Shown: positions 1 through 8,465 of the stretch, one piece after another
How positions within the stretch are numbered: position 1 is the first letter of the stretch
How the letters are laid out: every line of letters starts with the position of its first letter
DNA from: CAZDGV01 sp964505195
Lineage (GTDB): Bacteria; Bacteroidota; Bacteroidia; Chitinophagales; Chitinophagaceae
Reading direction: 5' to 3'
DNA length: 64,000 bases
NCBI GenBank assembly: GCA_964505195.1
Contig: CAZDGV010000002.1
Span: 80,281 to 144,280 of the forward strand
Notes under the pieces: model-generated
Told to the model about the DNA's origin: nothing
Database searches by the model: none
What the model saw: only the letters and a program-made list of their open reading frames with translations
Translations under genes and position numbers: made by a program

Positions 1-585
1 GGTTTTACGGATAAAAGCATGCATTTCTTCTGCCTGTTGTGCCGAAGCAGTTTTACCTGTACCTATTGCCCATATCGGCTCATAGGCAATAATGATACGC
101 GTAAACTGATTTGCATCCAGATGAAATAGTGCATCCTTTATTTGGGTAGCAACATATGCATTCTGATTTTCCGCTTCACGCTCAGCGAGGGGTTCTCCAC
201 AGCAGAAAATGGGAATCAAATTGTTTTGTAAAAGCAGATTGATTTTTTCAGCAATCATTGTGTTCGTTTCCTGAAAATATTCTCTGCGCTCAGAATGTCC
301 AACAATTACATACGATACACCAATACTTGCAAGCATTTCGGCAGAGGTTTCGCCTGTAAATGCTCCGGATGATTTATCAGAACTATTCTGTGCGGCTACA
401 TTTACATTGTTTACATTCTTAGCCAGATCAGTTATTGGAAGCAAATAAGGAAAAGGAACACCCAAAATAACTTGCTGATGCTCTTTCAGTGTAGGCAATT
501 CGTTGATTACTGCTTTTGTGAGTGTTAATGCCTGCTCATAGTTTAAGTTCATTTTCCAGTTTGCTGCTGCAATTTGCTTTCTCAT
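1..585 (-). CDS. tpiA: Triosephosphate isomerase, 3' end cut by window edge
   Basis: This glycolytic enzyme interconverts dihydroxyacetone phosphate and glyceraldehyde 3-phosphate in the cytoplasm. Reading the minus strand from the ATG at 585 gives MRKQIAAANWKMN, whose Asn and Lys are the usual substrate-binding residues. The electrophilic His lies in GHSERR and the catalytic Glu in AYEPIWAIGTGK. 195 of the roughly 250 residues expected are present; the C-terminal phosphate-binding loops lie beyond base 1. The ATG overlaps the TGA of the upstream gene as ATGA (582-585), so the two are probably translationally coupled. Identification is secure. Confidence 0.97.
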   Translation of the reverse strand, partial: MRKQIAAANWKMNLNYEQALTLTKAVINELPTLKEHQQVILGVPFPYLLPITDLAKNVNNVNVAAQNSSDKSSGAFTGETSAEMLASIGVSYVIVGHSERREYFQETNTMIAEKINLLLQNNLIPIFCCGEPLAEREAENQNAYVATQIKDALFHLDANQFTRIIIAYEPIWAIGTGKTASAQQAEEMHAFIRKT

Positions 586-1751
586 GAAGGATTTAGATTG
601 TATAAGTGATGTAGTATATCTTTTTGATGTTGGGAGATTGCGCAATCTTTCAACTTCATCCATTGCCCAATATCCGTGTATGCTTTTTCTAGTTTGTATT
701 TTTGGTTAGTAGCAATATCCCAAATAAAGGAGCCTATATATTTGTTTGTCAATTGATTAGAAACAACGTTTGAACAAATTCCTATAACGGTTCCTGTATT
801 GATAGCAGTATGAATCGCCGTACGCGAATAATCGCCCATCATCACTCCACATTTTTGTCCGGCAGTAATACACTCGTTCAGCCATGGATTGAAAACATCA
901 ATTTCACCAGCATTATTCTTAATATTTGAACAACTTGTACCAGCACCCATATTACACCATTCGCCAATAACGGCATCACCCAAATAGCCATGATGGGCTT
1001 TATTGGAGTAGGACATTATGATCGATTGCTTGATCTCCCCTCCTGCTATGCAGTGTTTACCTATTGTAGTTCCTCCGTATATGCAGGAACCCATTTTTAG
1101 CGTAGCTTGATCTAATAGTGCAAAAGGTCCGCGGATCATCGTTCCTTCCATGATGGTTGTATCCTTTCCGATATATACTGGTCCATTTGAAGCATTGATT
1201 ACGCAGAAATCAATATCGGCACCGGGTTCAATAAAAACCTGTTCCCGGTTGATTACTTTATTGGTATTTGAAATAACGGCAGATTTTCTTCCGTTCGTTA
1301 GCAATTCAAAATCATTTGCAATCGCTTCAGCATTCCAAGCTACCAGCTCCCAGGGATACCGAAACAGCTTTAGGGAAGATTGTGTTGAAATTGGCTTTAG
1401 TACATCTGCCACATTCCTTATAACTGGATATGAAACGGAGTCCTTCGTTCTGAAGGCCAGCAAATGTTCCTGATGCCATAACGCCGATTCAGGCCCTAGA
1501 TCCAGTATATCTTTTACTATTGAAGCATTTACAAAAAGATGAGCATTGATGTACAAAGTATCACCAGGGGCATTGGAATAATCATCCATCAAATAGGGCT
1601 CTGTGAGTGCTTCGCACGGTATGCCGCTGTATCGCTCCCATTTTTGTCGAATAGTAAGTATTCCAGATAGCAAATCTGCTACCGGACGAATGGCAGTAAA
1701 GGGGAAAAGGCGTACGCGGTCAGGCGTGTCGAACAGTACGATGCGTATCAT
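582..1751 (-). CDS. GlmU-like sugar nucleotidyltransferase / left-handed beta-helix protein
   Basis: The 389-residue protein starts MIRIVLFDTPDRVRLFPFT at 1751. This start is preferred over an in-frame ATG at 1814, which lies inside the terminator of the preceding gene. The N-terminal half resembles a nucleotidyltransferase fold. The C-terminal half (about residues 170-340) has hexapeptide-repeat character, with many I-G-x-x-x and V-I-G spacings typical of a left-handed beta helix. This architecture matches the Bacteroidota alternative GlmU family (putative UDP-GlcNAc pyrophosphorylase related). The canonical GlmU GxGTRM loop is not evident, so the reaction is uncertain. It overlaps tpiA by four bases and precedes it in transcription. 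Confidence 0.8.
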   Translation of the reverse strand: MIRIVLFDTPDRVRLFPFTAIRPVADLLSGILTIRQKWERYSGIPCEALTEPYLMDDYSNAPGDTLYINAHLFVNASIVKDILDLGPESALWHQEHLLAFRTKDSVSYPVIRNVADVLKPISTQSSLKLFRYPWELVAWNAEAIANDFELLTNGRKSAVISNTNKVINREQVFIEPGADIDFCVINASNGPVYIGKDTTIMEGTMIRGPFALLDQATLKMGSCIYGGTTIGKHCIAGGEIKQSIIMSYSNKAHHGYLGDAVIGEWCNMGAGTSCSNIKNNAGEIDVFNPWLNECITAGQKCGVMMGDYSRTAIHTAINTGTVIGICSNVVSNQLTNKYIGSFIWDIATNQKYKLEKAYTDIGQWMKLKDCAISQHQKDILHHLYNLNPS

Positions 1752-1791
1752 TTTAAAATTGCTTAAAAATAAGCATCGATCAGGTTTATGC

Positions 1792-1821
1792 AAAAAAAAT
1801 CCCCGGTTCATCACCGGGGAT
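1792..1821 (-). terminator. Rho-independent terminator after the TonB receptor
   Basis: On the minus strand an 8-bp perfect stem ATCCCCGG/CCGGGGAT with a 7-nt loop is followed by eight T. It lies 20 bases past the stop of the receptor gene ending at 1841 and upstream of the GlmU-like gene. The same stem sequence recurs after rpoD at 43947-43976. Confidence 0.9.
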
Positions 1822-1840
1822 ATACTTGAGATAAACTTAA

Positions 1841-4696
1841 TTAAAAGATGTTGTATCCATAGCTTACATAGTACATTCCACCGATTGAAGGATTCGCAAA
1901 GCCGGTTTGATAGTACTTGTTCAGCAGGTTGTTTGCCCCAATTTTGATGGCATTCTTAGTTTTTGGAATGCGGTAGCTAACTTGTGCATCCAATACACCG
2001 AATGATGGCACATAGCCTGAAAGGAAGGTTGATTCCCACATAGGAATTTCATCTTGCCATCTCCAGGTAGCAGCGGCACTGATATTCTTGAACAGCTTGT
2101 TATTGCTCAAGGTTACATTATAGCGCCATTTGGGCGTATTGAAGAAGCTGAGGGTTCCTGCTGCAGCGTTACGCAATTCATTGTACGAAAGGTTTGCGCC
2201 GAGCATGAAATTGGAAGGAAGCTTATAGTCGATGCTTGCACCCCAACCAAATGTTTCAACTGCTTCTGTCGAATTAATCGGCATACCGAATTGGCGCTGA
2301 TTAGCAGTACCAGGACGCTGAACCAATATGGCTGTTGCAATGAAATTATTGTAGCGTGCATAAAACGCATACACATCAATCAGAAGCTTTTTGGTAATCA
2401 CTCCACGATAACCAATTTCATAAGAGTTTACAACTTCTGGATTAAACTCCCTGAATTGGAAAGTGTTCGAAGCATTCAAGGCAGGAATTTGTCCTCTTAC
2501 AAATTTGCCAACTGTGGCTGAATCCCATACAGCACCTGCAGCAGTATTGAAACCATATAAATCTCTGAAAGAAGGCAAGCCACCAATCAACATGTTGCTG
2601 GGTGTACCCAGTGGCAGATTAATAAACTGGTTTTGGGTAGTAGGGAAACGGTAGGCTTGCTGATAGGAAAGGCGGATATTGTTATCCTTTGCTACTTTAA
2701 TTAAAGCAGTAGCACGCGGCGTAAATCTTCCTTTGAAGTTTTGGTTCTTATCGAAGCGACCTGCAAAGTTCAATTTTACCACATCATCAAACAAGCTCTT
2801 CTGAACCTGTACATAACCACCAAATTCGTTGATACCAATGCGGCCTAGCGTATCTGTAAACAATGTACCCTGTGAGTTCAGGTCAAAGCGACGGAACATT
2901 GCACCCACCTGAACATCTGCCCATGTGATTTTCTTAACATTGTACATACCATCTACCACATACATATCGGTTCTGTCTAAAAATAGCGCTCCGCCTTGTG
3001 AAATTGGAGTAGAACGCACCTGATTGAACAGATTATTGAACGCAGGTGATCCCACTGCAGGACGATTCAATTCTGCAGATCTTCTGGCCAGGTTATGCGC
3101 CATATCTTCAGGAAGATTAATGCCAGTGAAGCCAGGGAACAATCCGCTACGTGCTGCTACAAAAGATTGAATATAAGATGGAGCCCAAGTAGTAGATGTG
3201 TTGGAGTAGCGCTGAAGCATTTGCGATGCGAGAATGGTCGTTGCATATGAATCGCCTGAATTTTCTTGCGTAGTATATGCGCGTACATAGTAGTTCTCGC
3301 CTTTCAGTTCCAGTTTATACTGACCAATTTGAACATCTTTCAATGAGTAGCGATCTGCACCAGTATAAACGGTAGTTCCCATACCCCAGTAGCCTACTAA
3401 AGAAAGTTCGGTTTTGGGGTTGATCTTGTAATACATGCCACCATTAAACTTGAGGTTGTAAGTATTGTAATCTACCAAATCTCTTTCTGCCCAACCGGTA
3501 CGGCTAACGATAGAGTCTGAGTTGGTTGCAAACAGTGATGATGATTGTTGCCCGGCAATGGTAGTTGCCTGTTGCGCAGCCACAGCAGCGGCCTGAGCGG
3601 GAGGCATACCCATTCCGATCAACTGATTAAAAACCTGCTGATAAGCTTGCTGATATACAGTTGCACGTACAATAGAGCGTGCGTTGATTTGAGGAGGTGT
3701 AGAACCAATCTGATCACCATATACGTTTACACCATTATAGCTGGGCAAACTTCTATCACCAGGAATGATTCTTGAATTGGCTACATCGTAGTTGCTCATG
3801 TCATTTGCCTGCCAGTCTTGAGCTTGGATAAATTGTCCGGCAATTTTAAATGCAAATTTTTCAGACACTTTTTTACCCCAACGGAAATTCCAGTCGTAAT
3901 AAGGGGCAGCTCCACGCTGACGGCCATCTGTATGCGTGATGCCCTGCTTAACCTGGAAACTAAATCCCTGATGCTTGAAAGGACTTTTACTATTAATCAA
4001 TAAAGTACCATTCATACCACCAGAACCATAAAGTGCAGATGAAGCGCCGGGAAGTAATTCCACATTGTCTACATCTAGTTCGGTTAAACCAATTAGGTTG
4101 GCCACAGAAAAGTTCAAACCGGGAGCCTGGTTGTCCATACCATCCGTAAACTGATTCATACGAACGTTACCGGAGCCGTTGAAGCCGCGTGTACCAATGG
4201 TGTTGAAGAGTAAACTTGATTTAACAAAGTCAACCCCCTTCAAATTTGCAATCGCATCATAAAAATTCGCAGCGGGCGCTTCGCGAATTGCGCTTGCGCC
4301 AATGCGTTCAATTGATACGGGTGATTCAAGGATACGGGTAGAAGTTCGTGTTGCTGACACAACCACTTCTTGTCCCAGTTCTGCTTTTTCTTCAAGTGAA
4401 ACAGCGATATCCTGACCGGCAATCGTCACGTTCACTTCCTGATCCGCAAAACCAATGGAAGAGAAAACGAGGGTAACTGGAATTTTATCTACGCTAAGAC
4501 GGAAAGTACCCTTGTCGTCGGTAAACGTTCCGCGTGTAGTACCTTTTACGGTCACGGATACGGCTGAAACGGTTTCGCCGGTGCCTTTTGATTTTACGGA
4601 ACCGGTAAGCACCACTTGTGCCTGAATGCCAAGGGCTGCAAAATGGGCAACCAATAAGAGCGCAATGGCTTGAATGTATTTACGCATATATTTCAT
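1841..4696 (-). CDS. TonB-dependent outer-membrane receptor with carboxypeptidase-regulatory N-domain
   Basis: The 951-residue protein has a signal peptide ending near AlaGln at 26-27. A CarboxypepD-regulatory-like beta sandwich follows (about 28-110). The TonB plug domain is at about 125-240, including TRGFNGSGNVRMNQFTDG and ELLPGASSALYGSGGMNG, and the rest is a 22-strand-type barrel. It would import an unidentified ligand across the outer membrane using TonB energy. It is not a SusC/SusD pair, because no SusD-like gene adjoins it; the partner 23 bp upstream is a DUF4397 lipoprotein. A second ATG at codon 4 is possible. An Ala/Gln-rich stretch at about residues 345-385 is unusual. Substrate cannot be assigned from sequence. 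Confidence 0.9.
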   Translation of the reverse strand: MKYMRKYIQAIALLLVAHFAALGIQAQVVLTGSVKSKGTGETVSAVSVTVKGTTRGTFTDDKGTFRLSVDKIPVTLVFSSIGFADQEVNVTIAGQDIAVSLEEKAELGQEVVVSATRTSTRILESPVSIERIGASAIREAPAANFYDAIANLKGVDFVKSSLLFNTIGTRGFNGSGNVRMNQFTDGMDNQAPGLNFSVANLIGLTELDVDNVELLPGASSALYGSGGMNGTLLINSKSPFKHQGFSFQVKQGITHTDGRQRGAAPYYDWNFRWGKKVSEKFAFKIAGQFIQAQDWQANDMSNYDVANSRIIPGDRSLPSYNGVNVYGDQIGSTPPQINARSIVRATVYQQAYQQVFNQLIGMGMPPAQAAAVAAQQATTIAGQQSSSLFATNSDSIVSRTGWAERDLVDYNTYNLKFNGGMYYKINPKTELSLVGYWGMGTTVYTGADRYSLKDVQIGQYKLELKGENYYVRAYTTQENSGDSYATTILASQMLQRYSNTSTTWAPSYIQSFVAARSGLFPGFTGINLPEDMAHNLARRSAELNRPAVGSPAFNNLFNQVRSTPISQGGALFLDRTDMYVVDGMYNVKKITWADVQVGAMFRRFDLNSQGTLFTDTLGRIGINEFGGYVQVQKSLFDDVVKLNFAGRFDKNQNFKGRFTPRATALIKVAKDNNIRLSYQQAYRFPTTQNQFINLPLGTPSNMLIGGLPSFRDLYGFNTAAGAVWDSATVGKFVRGQIPALNASNTFQFREFNPEVVNSYEIGYRGVITKKLLIDVYAFYARYNNFIATAILVQRPGTANQRQFGMPINSTEAVETFGWGASIDYKLPSNFMLGANLSYNELRNAAAGTLSFFNTPKWRYNVTLSNNKLFKNISAAATWRWQDEIPMWESTFLSGYVPSFGVLDAQVSYRIPKTKNAIKIGANNLLNKYYQTGFANPSIGGMYYVSYGYNIF

Positions 4697-4719
4697 TTTG
4701 ATTCAATACAGGTTAAGAA

Positions 4720-5583
4720 TTAATTATGCCTGATTACGGTGAGTCCGGCAGGACGACCAACGATCAGGCCCGGTAAATCTACACGCACAATCAATGTATA
4801 GATTCGCCCGTTTTCTAATCGTAATGTTTGCCATCCACCCAGTAATCCGGTTGCAGGAGATGTTCCAGGAGTTCCGGCAATACGCAAACCGAGAGAATAC
4901 CTTCCGGTATCTACCGCTACGAACTGGGTAAGCGTACCGTTGAAAGTAGTAGTTGATAAATTATCAGCAAATCTGCGGTTGGCAAAAATGGCGGAGTTGA
5001 TTAAAGGATTGGTTGCAAGTCCTCCTGTAAAGGTAAGGTCAACTGTATCTCTTCTTGGTAATGTAGAAACCAATTCCTGCGGAATGGCATGCACCATGCG
5101 GATATGTGCTTTACCCGGTGCAGGCGATGCGAGGTTATCTTCCATCAACACTACATTCATAAAAGGTGTAAGATGAAGACCTACTGCAGTATAACTTTTT
5201 CCTGCTTCCAAATTGCGCATACGATTGAATAAAACAGGATCAGAACCGGCTATGGAAAGACTTAGCGAACCATTTCCGGGAACGGTATTTGCGTAAGCAC
5301 CGGTGTACAAACGCAAAGAATCTTTACCAGGAAATGCTGGTATGGTGTTGGTAAGCACACCACTGGCTGCGCCATAAGAAATGTTGTTCAGCAAAAGCTG
5401 ACCGTTAAAATTCACATTAAAAGCATATCCGCCTGTTGGCAGCGGACTGGGAGCCACGGGAGGTGTTACCACCACATTGGCAGCAAGAATTCTGGAGGGC
5501 GATACTTGTTCCTGCTTTTCGCAAGATGCAATCAAAACCGACAGAGAAATTGCTGTCAAGGCAAGAAATTGGTTTTTTCTCAT
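4720..5583 (-). CDS. DUF4397 lipoprotein
   Basis: This 287-residue protein has a lipoprotein signal (MRKNQFLALTAISLSVLIASC, lipobox Cys at 21), so it should be lipid-anchored in the envelope. The body shows DUF4397-type beta repeats, visible around SLRLYTGAYANTVPGNGSLS and GKAHIRMVHAIPQ. Function of the family is not established. It lies 23 bp ahead of the TonB receptor on the same strand, so the two are likely cotranscribed, and it could act as an accessory surface lipoprotein; that role is inference. Confidence 0.85.
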   Translation of the reverse strand: MRKNQFLALTAISLSVLIASCEKQEQVSPSRILAANVVVTPPVAPSPLPTGGYAFNVNFNGQLLLNNISYGAASGVLTNTIPAFPGKDSLRLYTGAYANTVPGNGSLSLSIAGSDPVLFNRMRNLEAGKSYTAVGLHLTPFMNVVLMEDNLASPAPGKAHIRMVHAIPQELVSTLPRRDTVDLTFTGGLATNPLINSAIFANRRFADNLSTTTFNGTLTQFVAVDTGRYSLGLRIAGTPGTSPATGLLGGWQTLRLENGRIYTLIVRVDLPGLIVGRPAGLTVIRHN

Positions 5584-5606
5584 ATTTGAGTAGTTTACTT
5601 AATGAA

Positions 5607-5614
5607 CAAAAATA
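5607..5614 (-). promoter_or_regulatory. Candidate -7 element (TATTTTTG)
   Basis: On the minus strand the octamer TATTTTTG matches the Bacteroidota -7 consensus TAnnTTTG, 23 bp before the ATG of the DUF4397 gene. No convincing -33 TTTG sits at the normal spacing, so this is a weak call. Confidence 0.35.
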
Positions 5615-5726
5615 GGGGAACATTGCTTATTAAACCGCAATGGGCTACAAGTTATTTTTTTCAAAACTACCATAGAAACCAGTCGCTTATCGTCGTTTTT
5701 TATGCCTTCCGCCCTAATTTCGGGGC

Positions 5727-6653
5727 ATGAATACTTTTCAGTTTCCCGGACAAACACAGTTTTACAAAGGAAAAGTAAGGGATGTGTATACCATACAAGA
5801 CAAATTGCTTGTTATGGTTGCCAGCAACCGTATATCGGCTTTTGATGTGGTTTTACCCCGTCCCATCCCTTATAAAGGACAGGTTCTCAATCAGATAGCA
5901 GCATTTATGCTGAAGGCCACGGAAGACATTTGTCCGAACTGGCTGGTAAGCGTACCCGCCCCTAATGTATCCATTGGTAAAAAATGTACCCCTTTCAAAA
6001 TTGAAATGGTGGTTCGTGGTAATTTGGTTGGACATGCGTGGCGTACCTATCAATCGGGCACCAGGATGCTTTGCGGAGCCACCATGCCTGACGGATTAAA
6101 GGAAAACGACTTCTTCCCTACCCCCATCATTACACCAAGTACCAAAGCGGATGCTGGGCATGATGAAGATATTTCGCCGGAAGAAATTCTTTCAAAGGGC
6201 ATTTGCAGTGAAGATGAATGGAAAACCCTAAGCAATTATGCACTTCGTTTATTTGAACGGGGAAAAAGCATCGCCGCCAATCGTGGACTTATTTTGGCTG
6301 ACACCAAATACGAATTCGGAAAATTAGATGATACTATTTACCTAATGGATGAAGTACACACCCCCGACAGCTCTCGTTATTTCTATGCAGAGGGTTTTGA
6401 GGAACGCCAGCAAAGCGGTGAACGCCAAAAACAGCTGAGTAAAGAATTTGTAAGAGAGTGGCTGATATCGGAGAACTTTATGGGAAAGAAAGGTCAAACC
6501 GTTCCAGAAATGAGCGACGACTGGGTTCAAACTATCTCTAAGCGCTACATCGAACTGTATGAAAAAGTGATTGGTAAGCCCTTTCAGCCGCAAGAACTGG
6601 ACTACGATAAAATTTATACTGAAGTAGTGAAAGAACTGGGCCATTTGAGCTAA
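5727..6653 (+). CDS. purC: Phosphoribosylaminoimidazole-succinocarboxamide synthase
   Basis: PurC joins aspartate to CAIR using ATP to form SAICAR in purine synthesis. The 308-residue protein begins with the family signature FYKGKVRDVYTI, followed by VASNRISAFDVVLP, PFKIEMVVRGNLVGHAWRTY and LADTKYEFGK. Length is that of the longer bacterial/eukaryotic-type PurC rather than the 240-residue E. coli form. It stands alone among purine genes here, divergent from the DUF4397/TonB operon, with the DUF4281 gene 39 bp downstream on the same strand. Confidence 0.97.
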   Translation: MNTFQFPGQTQFYKGKVRDVYTIQDKLLVMVASNRISAFDVVLPRPIPYKGQVLNQIAAFMLKATEDICPNWLVSVPAPNVSIGKKCTPFKIEMVVRGNLVGHAWRTYQSGTRMLCGATMPDGLKENDFFPTPIITPSTKADAGHDEDISPEEILSKGICSEDEWKTLSNYALRLFERGKSIAANRGLILADTKYEFGKLDDTIYLMDEVHTPDSSRYFYAEGFEERQQSGERQKQLSKEFVREWLISENFMGKKGQTVPEMSDDWVQTISKRYIELYEKVIGKPFQPQELDYDKIYTEVVKELGHLS

Positions 6654-6692
6654 TTGAAAATTATTACGTAGCTTCAAAATGATTTTCTTTCT

Positions 6693-7130
6693 ATGTATGC
6701 CGAAATCATTTTCAAGTATGCAACCATGTTGGCTGTTTTTGGCTGGCTGATGATGCTCATTTTGACCCCGCTTGGTTTCCGAACTGAAAAAGTGGTGGTA
6801 GGGATAGTTGTTGCTACGCTCTCTGTAACCTATACTTTCCTACTGGTGAATGGCTTCTCGGCATCCGACTTCATGAAATTTTCAACACTCGAAGGAGTCA
6901 TGAGTTTACTGGGAAACAAAACTGCCATGGCCGCTGGGTGGATTCACTATCTGGCTTTTGATTTAATGACTGGCAACTGGATCGTTTGCAATGCAAGAAA
7001 ACTCAAAATCCCTTTTACCTACATTTTACCGTCACTACTCTTCACCTTCATGGCCGGCCCTTTTGGATTATTAATTTACATAGGAACAAGGTGGCTGACC
7101 AAGAAACAATACTTCTTTCCGGAAAACTAG
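6693..7130 (+). CDS. DUF4281 / ABA4-like membrane protein
   Basis: The 145-residue integral membrane protein has four predicted hydrophobic segments (about 8-28, 34-54, 80-100 and 110-135). The stretch AAGWIHYLAFDLMTGNWIV, then MAGPFGLLIY, is characteristic of the DUF4281 family, related to plant ABA4 (neoxanthin synthesis). No biochemical role is established for the bacterial members, and no carotenoid gene is adjacent here. It follows purC by 39 bp and may share its transcript. Confidence 0.8.
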   Translation: MYAEIIFKYATMLAVFGWLMMLILTPLGFRTEKVVVGIVVATLSVTYTFLLVNGFSASDFMKFSTLEGVMSLLGNKTAMAAGWIHYLAFDLMTGNWIVCNARKLKIPFTYILPSLLFTFMAGPFGLLIYIGTRWLTKKQYFFPEN

Positions 7131-7154
7131 TAAAGAAGCATTTCTACTTGTAAG

Positions 7155-8353
7155 TTATTGAGGTGCATCCAACGCACCATTCCTGAGCTTGTATCTTGCT
7201 TTGCTGAAAATATTCCTACCCTTATCAATTCCTTTCCTTTTTTCTTTTTGCTCCGCTTCCGGCAAATGAATAAAATCAATGCAATCTTTGCTGCAGCATC
7301 CTTCCATGGCCGATTTACATGCTTCACATTGTATGAAAAGCAGGTGACAGGCATCGTTCGCGCAGTTTACATGTGTATCGCATGGTTTTCCGCATTGATG
7401 ACAATTTGCAATGATATCATCAGAAATGCGTTCTCCCAATCGTTCATCGAATACAAAATTCTTTCCGATGAATTTATTCTGTAAGCCAAGCTGTTTTGCT
7501 TCTCGTGCGTAGTTGATGATTCCGCCTTCCAGATGAAATACATTTTTAAAGCCCATGTGCTTCATATATGCGCTGGCTTTTTCACAGCGGATTCCCCCCG
7601 TACAATACATGATAATATTCTTATCCTTTGAGTCTTTCATCATAGCTGCTGCCATCGGCAGCTGTTGGCGAAAAGTATCGCTGGGAATTTCAATGGCATT
7701 GGCAAAATGCCCTACTTCATATTCATAATGATTGCGCATATCAATCACCACCGTATTGGNNNNNNNNNNNNNNNNNNNNNNNNNNNNNNNNNNNNNNNNN
7801 NNNNNNNNNNNNNNNNNNNNNNNNNNNNNNNNNNNNNNNNNNNNNNNNNNNNNNNNNNNAAATGCCCTACTTCATATTCATAATGATTGCGCATATCAAT
7901 CACCACCGTATTGGGATCTTCAGTAAGCTGATTGAATTCTACAGCATTAACATAGCGACCCTTGTTTTCCATACTGAATGATGAATCTTCAATGCCATCA
8001 GCAACAATTTTATTTCGCACTTTTACATCTAGCACAAAAAAACTTTTTTGCCGATTGTCAACCGCAATATTCAATCGTAGACCATTAAACCCCGGGATAC
8101 TGTAAAGTTCGTTTTTAAAGGCGTCTAAATTAGCACTGGGAATATTCATTTGCGCATTAATGCCTTCTTCAGCAATGTAAATGCGCCCGAGTGCATCCAA
8201 TGCTTTCAAAGCAAGGTAAAATTGATTTCGAAACTGATGCGGATCCGAAATTGGTGTGTAATGGTAAAACGAAATGGTTGTGCGTGGTGTAGGATCTTCC
8301 TGAATACGACGTTTCAACTCCTTACGCGAAATGCGGTTGTGTAGAGATGGCAT
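7155..8353 (-). CDS. trhO: tRNA uridine(34) hydroxylase, interrupted by an assembly gap
   Basis: TrhO is a rhodanese-family enzyme that hydroxylates U34 of certain tRNAs with O2, the first step toward 5-(carboxy)methoxyuridine. The gene contains a 100-N gap whose flanks repeat the same 55 bp. Removing the gap plus one repeat copy (155 bp) leaves 1044 bp, an intact 347-residue frame. In that reconstruction the UPF0176 N-domain is at 1-135 and the rhodanese domain at about 145-245, with the active-site loop YCTGGIR (Cys199). A Cys-rich C-terminal region at 266-306 probably binds metal. The interruption is therefore very likely an artefact, and the gene is intact. It lies 112 bp after the DUF5686 gene. 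Confidence 0.93.
7705..7759. repeat. 55-bp direct repeat, copy 1 (gap flank)
   Basis: This stretch is identical to 7860-7914 across all 55 bases and ends exactly at the N run. It is interpreted as the overlapping end of a contig, not a biological repeat. Confidence 0.95.
7760..7859. other. Assembly gap of exactly 100 N
   Basis: The run of undefined bases is exactly 100 long, the conventional placeholder for a scaffold gap of unknown size. It falls inside trhO, between two copies of a 55-bp sequence. Confidence 0.99.
7860..7914. repeat. 55-bp direct repeat, copy 2 (gap flank)
   Basis: It starts at the first defined base after the N run and matches 7705-7759 perfectly. The two copies collapse to one when trhO is read as a single frame. 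Confidence 0.95.
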
Positions 8354-8465
8354 AACTGTGAATTTTAATTCTTACGGAAAACTCCGTTTTTGCTAAGAAT
8401 CCCAATTGCAGGTTGGGCAAAATTCTAAAGCATTGCAAAGATAAAAGAAAATCGAAGCATCCTTG

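Noticed and set aside
1841..5583. SusC/SusD polysaccharide utilisation pair
   Set aside because: The lipoprotein is DUF4397, not SusD-like, and no glycoside hydrolase or sensor gene is nearby.
7705..7914. Biological 55-bp tandem repeat or target-site duplication of a mobile element
   Set aside because: The copies flank an exact 100-N placeholder and collapse into one intact frame, so an assembly artefact explains them better.
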